Assembly (NCBI GenBank): GCA_949317995.1
Contig: OX439044.1
Coordinates: 24,748,733-24,812,732, forward strand
Source of the DNA: Acholoe squamosa
Taxonomy: Eukaryota; Annelida; Polychaeta; Phyllodocida; Polynoidae
Length of the DNA: 64,000 bases
Direction of reading: 5' to 3'
The translations under genes were made by a program, and so were the position numbers. The notes below the pieces were generated by a model. The model ran no database searches. It saw only the letters and a list, made by a program, of their open reading frames with translations, and had not been told where the DNA came from. Of the stretch, positions 35,426 through 48,000 are shown piece by piece. How positions within the stretch are numbered: position 1 is the first letter of the stretch; the number at the start of each line of letters is the position of its first letter.

Positions 35426-38060
35426 ATGAATGCTGTAGATCTAGTGACTAGGCCTATCAGTACATATCAATATGGCAACTGCTTCAGTAAAACCACCCAA
35501 ACTGATAACCCCATAGATGGACAACCACCTATCCCAGCAGAGAATCCTGATAATTATGACACAGTCATCGAAAAGTATTTTGGTAAAAGGGATCCGCAAC
35601 TGTTACTTAGGGAACAATTCTGATTTCATCTCAAGAGGGGGCCTCCCAAACATTGGAGTCATGGGTGCTTGCAGTGAATAAGTTTGCAGCAGAATGTAAG
35701 TTTTCGAAAGACTATTTAGAACAAGCAGTCCGAGACAAGTTAACATTTTCATGTACCAATGAGTTGTCAAAATCAAAACTTTATGATGTTGGCACAGGGC
35801 TGACTTTGGACAGAACTGTCGAAATCCAGTACCAGAAGAAGACTACACGATACAAACTCCAAGAGTCGAAGAGTGCAAACATCGATGTAGTGCACAGCAA
35901 ATCCAAGAAGAAAAGCAGCCTGAGCAAGCCAGCGGATAAAAAGTTGAAAACCGGCGACAAAATCAAATGTGGTTATTGTGGAAGTGAGCACATAAAAGGC
36001 AAAAAGAACTGTCCCGCAGCAGGTCATACTTGTGAGAAGTGCAACTTAAAAGGACATTACTCCAAGGTTTGCTGCACGTCTAAATCTCATATTTCTCAAA
36101 TTGTCGAGGGGGAGAAGGATGATAGTCCCGAAGACAACGAATCGTACATATTCATTGGCAGCGTGACGACTAGCCAAGTAAATGCGACGTCATCGAAACC
36201 CACTCAAAACGACAAATCAACAGATTCGAGTAAAGGCTGGTACATAAAGCTCAAGACATGTCCAGGTATCCTATCATGGTACATAGACTCAGGAGCAGAA
36301 ATATCGGTGATGCCCGACACGCTCTACAAGAAGTCATATCGTAATATTCAGCCAACCAGACACACACTGTTTGCTACCGGTGAGCATCAATTACAGATGC
36401 TAGGACGTGCTCGTATTGAGTTGAAACGTGGAGACGCTACCTTCCTCGAAGATGTATATGTAGTAAAAGGCGTTAAGTCGCTACTCCTTGGACAACCCGC
36501 CATCGAGAAATTAGGACTAATACCTAACATACCTGGTGCATATAGGATCAGAGCCGTGAGCAGTGATAGTCCTAAATTGGACACAAAGGATAATGTCATC
36601 AAGGCCTACATAAAGCTCTTCAAAGGACTCGGTAAGCTCAAAGGTGAGTCTACTTTTCGACTCTATACCCCACACAGGGTACCATTGCCTCTTATGAAGA
36701 AGGTAGAGGAAGAAATTGATGCACTCGTAAAGTCAGAAGTGATCGCGCCCATAGATGAACCAACGGACTGGTGCGCCCCTATGGTGGTCGTACCTAAGCC
36801 TAACGTGAAAGTATGATTATGTGTGGACTTGATCAAGCTCAATGAAGGAGTCCGATGTGAACTCTTTGTCATGAAAAAGGTAGAGGAGACTCTCGGGAGT
36901 AATCAAGTGGAAGTGTGTTCTCCAAGTTAGATGCTAATTCTGGCTTCCACCAAGTGTTACTGACTGATGAAAGTGCCAAACTAACTAGGTTCATAACACC
37001 TTTTGTTCGATATATGTTCAGGCGCTTACCATACGGAATCTCATCCGCACCTGAGCACTTCCAAAAGCGAATGGACAAAGAACTGACAGGTCTACAAGGA
37101 GTGTTATATCACATGGACGATATCCTTGTGATCGGCAAAGACAAACAAGAGCATGATGAGCGCCTTACTAAAGTGTTGAACAGACTGCAAGACAGCGGGA
37201 TCACTTTGAACAGGGACAAGTGTGTCTTCGCCTCAAACAAACTACACTACCTTGGCCAAGTATTAGATGCAGACGGCATCAGGAAAGACCCAGAGAATGT
37301 CAAAGCAATCAATGACTTGCCCGAGCCCAAAGACGTCCCAGATGTCAGACGATTCCTCGGAATGGTCAATCAACAAGTGAAGTTCCTCAAAAATCTCATA
37401 GAAGTAACTAAACCTATCAGAGATCTCCTTAAAAAGGATTCAGAATGGACTTGGGATATCCCAAAAAAAGCAGCGTTCGACAAACTGAAGCAAATATTAG
37501 CTTCCGACAAAGGCCTTGCTTTATACAACCCAGAGAAAGAGACAATCATTTCTGCAGATGCAAGTAGTTATGGTGTTGGGGCCGTGATCAGACAACGCAA
37601 GAAAGATGGGAATCTCAAGGCAGTGGCTTACGCCAGTAGGTCAATGACAAAGACCGAGACCAGATATGCACAAATTGAAAAGGAAGCATTGGTAACTACA
37701 TGGGCACTTGAACACTGGAGCAATCTCCTAATCGGCATGAAGTTCCATGTTGAAACCGACCATACGCCATTAGTGCCATTATTCTCAACCAAATTGATTG
37801 ATGAACTGCCAATCAGGATCCAACTATTCAGACTCAGACTGATGAGGTTCGACTTCACCACGGCAGATGCTCTCTCACGAGTGCCACATGAAGAGTCAAG
37901 TGAGGATCTACAAGCAGTGGATCTTCAACATGAGGTTGAGGCATACGTAAACGCCATCATGGTGTGCCTTCCAGCATCAAATAAACATCTAGATGAAATC
38001 CGCCATGCACTTAAACAAGATGAGACTTTGAGCGTTGTCATGCACCATGTAGAACATTAA
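35426..38060 (+). pseudogene. Ty3/Gypsy-type retrotransposon gag-pol remnant
   Basis: The first open segment (35426-35623) is a Gag-like N-terminal piece. The second (35653-36816) carries two zinc knuckles (CGYCGSEHIKGKKNC, CEKCNLKGHYSKVC), then a retropepsin with YIDSGAEISVMP and the start of reverse transcriptase (PMVVVPKP). It is broken by an in-frame TGA near 36814 and a frameshift near 36920. The third (36915-38060) carries RT (FSKLDANSGFHQVLL, HMDDILVIG) and RNase H (SADASSYGVGAVIR, TETRYAQIEKEALV), ending soon after TADALSR. No integrase or clear LTRs were found, so it is a dead, 3'-truncated copy. Domain order PR-RT-RH and the motifs fit the K02A2.6-like Gypsy group of invertebrates. 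Confidence 0.85.
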
Positions 38061-39019
38061 TATAAAAGCCCCAGAAGCTTTACAAGAGTGTTCAGAGATA
38101 ATCTCGCCCAAAAGGTTTGCAGGGTCTGTCAAACATACTGCAGCCCCTTAGAAAAAGAAAATCTAGAGATTTTCTAGATGATTTGTGTCCATAGAACAGG
38201 TGGGAACCATTTATTTTTAGGTGCTCAGTGATCTTATCATAAAATGGTTCTAAACGTTTGGTTGACTTCAACGGGTTCAAAGGCAAAATTCTCTGCATTC
38301 AACCTTGTACAAAAAATATTCATTTTAAAGGTCTAGCCAAGCCTGTTAAAATGAGCCCTTGTTTGTAAAGATCCTCCAGTAAATAGCTTCAGAATAAGCT
38401 TACAAAGAAAGGAGAGTTTGACACTACCCAGTTTCAGCTTTATCACACCTCTACTGCAGCAGACTCACGCACTGGAGGTATTTCAATGCCTAGCAATGTG
38501 CTAGGGTAGTCGTAGTATGACGACCTCCTTTGGCCAGTTTGGAGAGGTCGTAGGTACATCTAGGGAAGACATGCCAAACTTTTATTGGCCCAGGGTATCC
38601 CCTGGGCTATTGGAGCCGGGTTTTCAGTCAGATCCACAAATTTGTAATCACCAACTTTAGGGTGTAATCATTCAGTGATATACTGTTAGTTTACACATTT
38701 TTCAAAAGCCAAAGGAAAGTTTCAAATCTCATCTATCAGACAACATTTTGTCCTTTATGGTGAGTGATGTCTTTCTCTATGAAAAAAGCTGCTGTACTTA
38801 CGTCATGTTTTTGGGAGCTATACTGACTACAAGTTCTTTAACCATTGGGTCTATGGGTCAGATAGATTTTGGCGATGAAATTAGCACATGGAGTCCTATG
38901 GGTAATCACCAAGTGAGACACTTTTTTTCAGCAGGCAATGTTTACAGTGTCCAAGCTATACACATAACACATTGGGGACTGACCGATAAACTAAGCATGA
39001 TAAGGATAAAGTTTTCTGT

Positions 39020-39135
39020 GGGGGCTAGGTGTCCAGGGGGCCAGGTGTCCAGGGGCTAGGTCTCCAGGGGGCCAGGTGTCCGGGGGCCAGGTGTCCGGGG
39101 GGGCAGCACACCAGGGGGCCAATGGTCCAAGGGGT
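39020..39135. repeat. Minisatellite, unit about 15 bp GGGGCCAGGTGTCC
   Basis: Seven or so imperfect copies of (G)nCCAGGTGTCC or (G)nCTAGGTGTCC. A similar inverse tract occurs at 54950-55000 in the paralogous repeat. Confidence 0.7.
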
Positions 39136-39201
39136 TTAGTAAGAGAAGATTATGCCAGACTGGTGTCAGTACATGTATAGATAATAGTCTCTATTTGTAA
39201 G

Positions 39202-39439
39202 TACCGTAATCTCCCGCGTTGAAGACGCGTTGCGCATATAAGACGCACCCCAAACTCAGCATATGCATTTTCGCGTATAAGACGCACATTTTAATGCTGA
39301 TATTTGTAAGATAAGTACATTTCTATAGTAAAAGTACCCCTCGTATAAGACGCACCCCAAACTTGAGGAAATCCTATAAGACTCCCCCAGCATTTTGTTT
39401 GGCGTAGAGGACGTGTCTTATACGTGGGAGTTTACGGTA
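39202..39439. mobile_element. TA-type MITE, subfamily B, with empty site elsewhere in the window
   Basis: TA flanks at 39202-39203 and 39438-39439. The surrounding repeat has an inverted copy at about 54780-54960 that lacks this element and carries a single TA at 54881-54882. This fixes the insertion unit as 39204-39437 plus TA duplication, the signature of Tc1/mariner-type integration. Confidence 0.9.
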
Positions 39440-40010
39440 ATTAGTCAATATTTCGCAAGTGCTGATTCCTGTGACCCTACAGGGTTGATAGAGGGTTTTA
39501 TAGTACCTACCCTAAGCCTTCTGTGCTTCAATGCACAACGCCCAATTTTTATATTGGGGGGGTAGTAGACCCTGGGCCATATGTGATATATATCACACGT
39601 TAAATCTTTTTGGATTTACCCGGATAATTTTACATCACCGGGAAGCTGGCAACTTGAGTAATTTAATGGTGTTTAAATTGTCTTTATAATGGTACTAGAA
39701 CAGAAGTTATGAGGGATTGAATGTGGAATGTGGGTACGTGGCATGCTTGGTCAGCATTCCTGAACGTTTGGTTGAATTCCGAGAATTCTAAGATAGGGAA
39801 AATCGAAGCTTTTGCAGCCCTGACAGATTCACTGTTCTCACTAGCGGGCAGCCCAAGCAATCTCCACTCCAGCCTTCGAAGAGCACCCTGTCATATACAA
39901 CCTGAGGAGGCTGGGACAGGGTCTCTCTGTCTAGCGTAGGGCCGACTGAGCCTGAGGAACTTTGCTACCGTAGACGTAGTCGTAGACATACATAGTTCCT
40001 AGTTTAGTAG

Positions 40011-40154
40011 TAGTTACTAACGTAACCCAGTCAGTCACTTTGATAGATTGAGTGGAAACTCACCACTCAACCTAAACCCAGTCAGTCACTTTGATAGATT
40101 GAGTGGAAACTCACCACTCAACCTATCAAAGTGACCGGGTTACGTTCGTAACTA
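40011..40154. repeat. Fold-back with internal 51-bp direct repeat
   Basis: ACCCAGTCAGTCACTTTGAT plus the following sequence repeats at 40025 and 40076. The whole is bounded by GTTACTAACGTAACC and its inverse GGGTTACGTTCGTAAC. Another copy of the core (AACCCAGTCACTTTGATAGG) is at 45425. Confidence 0.7.
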
Positions 40155-41365
40155 ATAATTCTGTACTCTTAACCCCAGCTCTCTATACTGACACCAAGTC
40201 CTGTGTTCGATCTTACAACCAAACCTCATTGGGCTATCACAGGCGGAGGGGAAAGAGGGGTTTTATGTGCTAAAGTTGGTTCTCAAAGGGAAGCTATAAT
40301 ACAGTCCAACTCGGGTTTCCAACAGCTATGATTTATCTCCTTCCAATCTCCACTCGCTGATTTAAACTATTTGGGAAATGTTATCAAGGCTAGCGTCAAG
40401 TGATAGAACAGTGTTTAATTCCCACAGCCCATTTTGGAAAGAAAACACAAGTGTCTCCACAGCACAGGACTACAAAGTGTCGCTGAATTCCATAATAAAA
40501 TCACGAGGTGTTATCAGATTTCATAATCATAAACTGTAAGTGTCTTCAAATACCATCATGGCATAATTCCAAATTAAATCAACCACTCCATGTTGAGATG
40601 TTAAGTGAGCATTGAGAATATAATAATGGGTAGTGAGAGACCAAGGGAAAATCAAATCTAAATCCTTCTGATGTGTGGTTCCTCTATGTAATAATCAGAT
40701 CCTCTATTGCATGCCTAGGCCTCCAATAGAATGAAGTTAAAACTCCAGGAAGCACCCTAGACAACGGCCACAAGCTCCTGTAAATGCTATTCAGAATTTC
40801 AATAGATTCCTACTTGTGGGCTGCCGAATATAAATATTTTCCCCTTTAATTCCAGGTCGAACTGTGGATCCCTGAAGTTCTGAGCACAATTCGCACCCCT
40901 ACCCTTCAGTTCCATCCTTATATACCCCCAGACTACAGGTGGTTTTGGTCTTTTGCCACCCTAAACCTTTTGGACTTTAAGCCTGGTGAGATTCTAACAG
41001 ATCCATCTATAGAGGACACACTCATCAACTCATAAGGACATAATCTCTACTGCCGTCACGGGGACCCCCAGACCTACATGGACAAAGTCCACCACACTGA
41101 CCCGGCCTTCACAGCCGCGCCTGGCATCCTATAGGACCATAACATGCCGCGCCCACTCTGAGCTTCATCGGGTCTAAGGTCTATAGTGGTATTCTTTACC
41201 TGTTCCCTGTGGCACATCACATCCAGAAGTTCTCTCTCCCTACAAGATATACTTTATAACAAACATTCCTGTATTCTACTGGGATATACCCAAAACACCT
41301 AGTATGGAGGAACCCCGCATCTTTGCATTATTTCCTGAATTACTATTACAAATCCACAAACAATA

Positions 41366-42990
41366 GTGACCAAATTGTCGCCCTCTTTAATTCCCTATAA
41401 CTCATCATCACTATTTAGATGTGAGATTGGGGTCAGGCAAGGGGATAATCTATCTCCTCTACTATTCTCTTTATACCTAAATGACCTTGAATCTCACCTA
41501 AAGAGCAAATGTAATGGAATATTAGTAGAAAATAAGACGGATGATATGGATACCTTTGTTAATCTATTCACTCTACTCTATGCTGATGACATAATACTAC
41601 TCTCAGACTCTGAAATTGATCTTCAGTGAACACTTGACACTCTTTACAATTATTGTCAGAAATGAAGACTCAGTGTAAATACAAGCAAAACAAAGATCAT
41701 GGTTTTCTCCAGAGGTAAGGTAAGAAAGATACCAACATGCCACTTTAGTCCAGATATAATTGAGAACTCAGAGTGACCTATCTTGGAGTGACCTTTAATT
41801 ATAATGGATCCTTTAACAAATGTTTATCTAAACAAGTACAGCAGGCAAGGCGAGCAATGTATGGTGTCATTAGCAAGGTTAGAAAACTACAACTACCTAT
41901 TGATGTAGAATGTCAGCTGTTCAACAGTTGTGTTATCCCAATCCTGTTATATGGCTCAGAGGTTTGGGGGTTTTCCAACACGTCACAACTAGAAGTGTTA
42001 CACTCTGAAGCATGCAAAAATATGCTCTATCTACATAAGAACACACCCAATAATGTTGCGAGATGAGTTGGGTAGGCACAGCCTACAGTACTATATCACC
42101 CAAAGAATGCTCAACTACTGGGGCCGCTTGGTAAATGGGAGAGTTTCAAAAATGAATTATACTGTCTACAAAATTATGAAGACATTGTTTGACAAAGGTT
42201 CAGTGCAGTCCAAATGGCTGCCCAAAATTGACAACCTAGGCCTAATCTACCTTTTGGGCACAGACTGCTTTAACACAGATTGGTTTTAAAAGACGGATAG
42301 GTGTAACTGGGTCAGACCAGCAGGTGCAGATATGGCATTATTCTTTGGCCAACTCCTGCCTTTGCCATTGCTATAATATCTTTAAAGGTGACCTCAAACT
42401 ACAGCCATACCTGCTGGAACTCCCAAAAAAAGTATAGAATCGCACTGAGTAGATTTAGAGCAGGAAACCATAAACTCCCAATTACAACTGGTCGTTATAG
42501 GGGAATAGAACTCCATGACCACATCTGCCCCCCTATCTCCAGTAGCAAAATAGGAGATGAAATACAGTATATTAGAGACTGCAGTTTCTTCACAAATGAG
42601 CATAGTAAACTAATCAACTCAAAGTACCTTGTAAGTGATGTGAACACTAGAATCTCAGAGCTATTTAAGGGAGTGATTTTTTAACAACAGGGGGGGGGGG
42701 CTGGTGGGTTTGCGCGCAGACGCACGAAAAAAATTCCGCCCCCCCCTCGGGAGGCAAAAACCGCGTGCGAACGCATCCTTTTGACCTATAATAACACGCG
42801 GGGTTTTTCGCTGTAAACAGGTGAAATTATTTTGACCCCCCTAGTCAAGGGAGCAAAAATATTCTGACCCCCGCCCCCCTGGTCAATGGGGTTGAAAAAA
42901 TTCTGACCCCCCCCTCAAACCCACCAGTCACTCCCTAACACTGAAGATCTGCAGCAACTGATTAATCTAGCAAAGTTTGTAAACCTTGTT
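41366..42990 (+). pseudogene. Non-LTR retrotransposon (LINE) reverse transcriptase remnant
   Basis: Open pieces at 41366-41629 (GVRQGDNLSPLLFSLYLND and the catalytic YADDIILLSDS), 41773-42066 (TYLGVTFNY, LPIDVECQLFNSCVIPILLYG), 42053-42289 and 42388-42660 (YRIALSRFRAGNHKLPITTG, a typical LINE C-terminal block). They are separated by stops and frame changes. The 5' part including the endonuclease is missing. The 3' end is interrupted by the MITE at 42669-42935 and appears to resume at 42939 with DLQQLINLAKFVNLV-like coding. Confidence 0.8.
42669..42935. mobile_element. Harbinger-like MITE copy inserted in a LINE fragment
   Basis: Flanked by TAA at 42666-42668 and 42936-42938. The left TIR is GGGAGTGATTTTTTAAC (slightly shortened). 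At the right end the C-run and AT part of the TIR are deleted, leaving only TCACTCCC. It interrupts the 3' coding part of the LINE fragment. Confidence 0.8.
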
Positions 42991-44004
42991 ATGTTCAAAT
43001 TCACTTCTGGCAACCCCAACTGACTATAGCCAGGAACTGGTGCTAACAAATAGATAGGCACTAAATACGCAAATCAGTTATATGTGATATATTGGACCAT
43101 GTATGCTGTGTTATCAGTCTTTTATTTGTTGTAAAGTTGTGCTACATTTAAAACAGAATATCACCTAAAACTATTATAGTGAATGAGTCAGTACAAATCC
43201 ACTTCTGGGCCTCCCTAGCCCACTTAAAAGGGTCTATTTCTCATCTTTCCTATCCCCTCAGGATGTGTGTGGTACACATATGCGCAGGCACTGACACATT
43301 CCTCCAGGAAATTGTGTAATGTCGTTCTTGCCATGAATATGACCTTAGCTGTTGAAATGGCGTTAAACATCTATTACTCACTCACTCACTCACTCCTCCG
43401 GTATAAGCTGCGGCTTATACACCAGAATTACTAGTACATCATGTGCGTCCTCTATGATTTAGCAATTAGAGATATGAAGATATATCTGGCAAACTGAGGG
43501 TGCACAAGGATTTTACAATATTATAGAACGATACTAAAATGACCAAAATTTGACCCCATACAGCCTAAAGTAAAGGACTATAGATTTTAGGATAATTTAG
43601 TCAGGGTGTGTGCTATTCTAGGGCGCAGCAGTGACGTCATAGCAGTCAGCGGCCCTTAGCAGCCTTATCTCCCTACTGATAAGAATCCTCATGAAGGGAT
43701 ATTTCATATAGGAAATGCAACAGAAAAAGGTGTTAAACCCGTTGTCAGAAAAGATCTAAACATCCCACGGCAAAATACATGACAAAATGTGAAAGATATT
43801 AAAAATTTGCATCACATACTTCATGCTCTATTTTCTAATCCCAATGTTAGAAAATAAAACAGCAAAGGGTTACTTTTTCTAGGGCATTGCCTATGTAATT
43901 TCACCCTTTGCCAGGTCCCTAGCAACCAGGGTTCTCCCAAGAATACACGACAGATGTCCTATGTGCAAGGATTTACGGTAGTGCCCATACCAATGCCTCC
44001 ATTA

Positions 44005-44323
44005 GGGAGTGATCATTTTTTAACAACAGGGGGGGGCTGGTGGGTTTGCGCACGGACGCGCGAAAAAAATTTCGACCCCCCCCTCTCAAGGGGGTAAAAT
44101 TTTTTCAACCCCCCCCATAAGGGACAAAAATCGCGCGCGAACGTCCCCTTTTAGCCTATAGTAACGCGCGGGGTTTTCCACTGAAAACAGGTGAAATTAT
44201 TTTGACCCCCCCAACAGAGGTATTGAAAAAATTCTGACCCCCCCCCGGTCAAGGGGTTGAAAAAATTCTGACCCCCCCCTCAAACCCACCGGCCCCCCCT
44301 GTTGTTAAAAAATGATCACTCCC
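44005..44323. mobile_element. Harbinger-like MITE copy (complete)
   Basis: 319 bp with intact TIRs and TTA on both sides (44002-44004, 44324-44326). The interior is close to the inverted sequence of the copy at 337-659, so it lies in the opposite orientation. Confidence 0.85.
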
Positions 44324-44866
44324 TTAAGAAATCTGCCTCTCTTCAGGAGTAAGACAGGCAAAGAATTTCAGGAAGTGCTCGCATGGGCTTGTGAGCGCTT
44401 TCATAAAAACTTAAAGGCCTACTTGAGGACACTTGAGCTGATTCTGTATGCACTATTAAACTTGAGACTGGCCCAGTGAGCAGAGTCAGCCTTTAATTGG
44501 CTGGCTTTCTATCACTGGTGACCAAAGTCAGGCTATCAAAGTGCTGAGCTTGGTACATAAGGGTTTCCTCCACTTTTAAACGACAGATTTCAGGAACTGA
44601 GCCAACAGTTTACCTGCTTGAAGTAAGATGTACCATGTAATACCAGTACCTGTCCGATATACTGGTACATGTACATGTATGTGCATTACTAGTATCTAGT
44701 GTGTGAGTGTGAATTTCATGGCCCAGCTTTGGCCTCTAAGATACAGGTCACTTTGCAAACATGCTACACGTGACTAGTGGGCGTGTGTACTAAGATTGTT
44801 GTAGATAAAGCTGTGCTATTCCAAATAAGTAACCGGTGTCAATAACACTGTCTTATGCTACCAGTA

Positions 44867-44870
<4 letters not shown>

Positions 44871-44961
<91 letters not shown>
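44871..44961. repeat. (AT)45 microsatellite upstream of CTBS
   Basis: An uninterrupted AT dinucleotide run of 90 bp ends 62 bp before the CTBS start codon. Confidence 0.95.
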
Positions 44962-44962
<1 letters not shown>

Positions 44963-45022
44963 CCATAGCCACATAATTTGGAGATCTGCCCTTCCATTTA
45001 ACAGACGCCCTGCAGCGCCAAA

Positions 45023-48000
45023 ATGGTATTGGTAAGGACATCGTTACTGGTATATATTCTTGAGACTGTCTTTTCCATGGTGTATGGAGACAGGCATATT
45101 AAGTTAGGTGCAACCAACGAGATAACCCCATCTCAATGCCCATGTGATGATCCTGTTTTATGCAAGCCATACACGGAGGTTGCAAAGAATGAGGTAATTC
45201 AAGTTTTCATTTACTAGTTTTAAACTTTCATCTGAGTCTACTTCTAGCTAAATGATCCCAGGAATGATCTGTTATATATATTACCACCTATTAAAGCCCC
45301 TTATTAAATGCCCGTACCAGGACTAGGGGTGATCATAAAATGAATTTCCCACTTAGGATGCCTAAATCTCAAGCCTGCTATAAGTTTTGCCCATATCTGG
45401 GTAAGGCACTTTTAGTTCCGATTGTAACCCAGTCACTTTGATAGGTTGAGTGGTCAAGATCGCGCCCATCAGTCCCCACAGCGAATGTTGAGTTGGAAGG
45501 TTCAACAAGGTACTTTGAAATATGCCCCCCCCCCACTTAAAATTCAGCAGGCCCATAAGAAAATGTCATTTAAACTCCCTCAAAGAAATGGTATATCGCC
45601 CTCTTAACTGGACTACTCTGTGAGACCCTTAACCTCCCTGAGCCACTGCAGATCGATCCCCTTGTATATACATGTACTCTCTAGTTGTTGAAGACACACC
45701 CCTTCCCTCCTGGGTTTAAACCCATCTTTTCAGGCTCTGGTTTCTATGCCAACCTTACCCCTTCCCTAGTTTTCTCAAAACAAGGAATATATCTCTGCTT
45801 AAAATAAAATAGAAAACAGAATTATTATCCAAGGATCCACCATGGACGGTGTGAATATGTTTACAGAAAATCTTTACACATCACACAGGGCTCTTTGCTT
45901 ACAATCATATCGTTAATCCTTTCAGGTGTTTATATTCATTGTTTCACAAGAAAACTGGGCCAAGTATGATTGGTCTCGGGTCACAACAGCTGTGCAGTTT
46001 GGAAAAATCAACGATTCACTGACGTGTTTTGCACATAGCCATGGCAGTCGGAGCGTCTTTGCAGGTATCTGAATACGTTAGTTTGATGTGGAATTGATAT
46101 TATTAGACACTCTGAATATTCGATGTTGAATTGATATTATTAGACACTCTGAATATTCAAGATACACCTTTTGTGCTTTGTATTGTGATAGAAATACTCT
46201 TTGTTACCTTTTGTTTCCCCGCTGCATTGTGGTCTACAAATGTACCGTAATCTCCCGCCTATAAGGCGCGTCTTATATGTGAATCAAAAGCCTACTGCAC
46301 CTTATAGAGCTTTCCAAAAGAGGGGGTGCGTCTTATAGGCGGGGTACTTTTACTATAGAAAAGTACTAAACCCTCAGAAATCAAGCCCCAGGTGGGTCTT
46401 ATGGCATTCTCCTGAACTCAGGGTGCGTCTTATATGTGAGGTGCACCTTATACGCGGGAGATTACGGTATATTGTATTAGAAAATATCATTTGTTCCCGT
46501 AGCAAATTTTCCCGCTGCTAACCTAACAAACCAGGCAGATCGTTCAAAGTGGGTTACTGAGCAGGTCCGTTTTGCCAAGGAACACTTCCTTGATGGCATC
46601 AACGTGGACTTCGAATCAGAAATTGATAAAAATGACACTGTAACAAGGATGGGGTTAACCTCTCTCATGAAGGAACTTGCTGACGCATTCAGAGCTAACT
46701 TTCCAAAGCCACAGGTAAGTTGTTGATCAATTTAGATGCATGCTATACATGTCCTAAATGTGTAATATAGATTTGTGATATAGGCTGATATAGACTTATT
46801 ATTATATATTTCATAGATTTTGTGACCTACTTTGACCTATGACCTTTAGCTACTACATTTTATAGTGTCTATACACAAAACAGAATTAGGTATCCATTAT
46901 TTTGATACGTAGAATTAAGCCCACATATCATCGCCCCAGTGCAGCAAGGTTCTAAAAGCATCAGGATATAAAACAAGGTAAAAGGTACCTTTGGGAGGTC
47001 CGTATAGATTTCAATCTGCCTCGACAGTGATATCTTGTGATTGCAGGTAACGTTTGATGTAGCCTGGTCACCAGACTGTATCGACAAGCGCTGTTTTGAC
47101 TTTGAGGCCATAGCAGCAATAACAGACTTCATCTTTGTCATGTCTTATGATGAACGTAGTCAGATCTATGGCGACTGCGTGGCATTTGCAAACTCTGCCC
47201 TGAACACAACTATCCATGGTAAGTGTAGGTTATACTTAGGTACTTAGACACTGACTATAAATTAGAGGAAATGATTGATTTCCTTTTATTTCACTATTTT
47301 TCTAATGCATTTAGAGCTAAAATTAATGTTCAGTGCAATGAATGGATCGATCAATTGGTTATATAATACAAAGAGAAATGAACAAAAACAATCAGAACTA
47401 TGAGGTCAGTATTTGTGAAATGCATACACATGTATATGTTTTCTAATTTCTTGTTCAGGTGTTGAACGTTTCTTATCTATTGGGGTCAATCCCAGGAAGA
47501 TCGTTTTGGGAATTCCGTGGTATGGCTACATATATCCTTGCATTGCCCTCGACAAGGTAGGACCATTTACAGGTGCATAAGATCGCAATTTCCATCCAGC
47601 ATTTTACTTCTTAATCTAGATCCATGGTGATAAATCCATACCATGGTACTATCAAAATATGTATTCTTTCAAAGACTTGAATGCCGCATTAACTCAATCT
47701 AATAATGAAATTTCATAAAGATGTGAAACCAATTTCAGCAAAACACATGCACAATAAAGAAGGTGCCATTCCGCGGGGTGGAATGCAGTGATGCTGCAGG
47801 CTCGGAAATTAACTATTCCACCATCATGAACAGCCTCCTTCCTTCCTCCACCAGTGGCCTTATGTGGAACACCCCTGCACAATCCCCTTTCTTCAACTGG
47901 AGGGTGGGCTTGAGTTTATTTTTCCTAATTAACTACATACTAGCCAAACGAACAAAATTTATCATATTCTTTGGATGACATCACAACCTACTCCCTTTAA

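Larger units (their letters stand above)
38061..41365. other. Repeat-bearing intergenic DNA between retroelement remnants
   Basis: No coding sequence recognised. Holds the minisatellite at 39020, the MITE at 39202 and the fold-back at 40011. The segment 40160-41360 shows nothing identifiable. Confidence 0.45.
42991..45022. other. Intergenic DNA upstream of CTBS
   Basis: Contains a short CACT run at 43377-43396, a CGTATAAG remnant near 43400-43450, the MITE at 44005 and the AT microsatellite at 44871. No gene seen. Confidence 0.5.

Noticed and set aside
35426..38060. Possible functional retroviral or host-domesticated gag-pol gene
   Set aside because: An in-frame stop, a frameshift, no integrase and no LTRs indicate a dead Gypsy-type retrotransposon copy.
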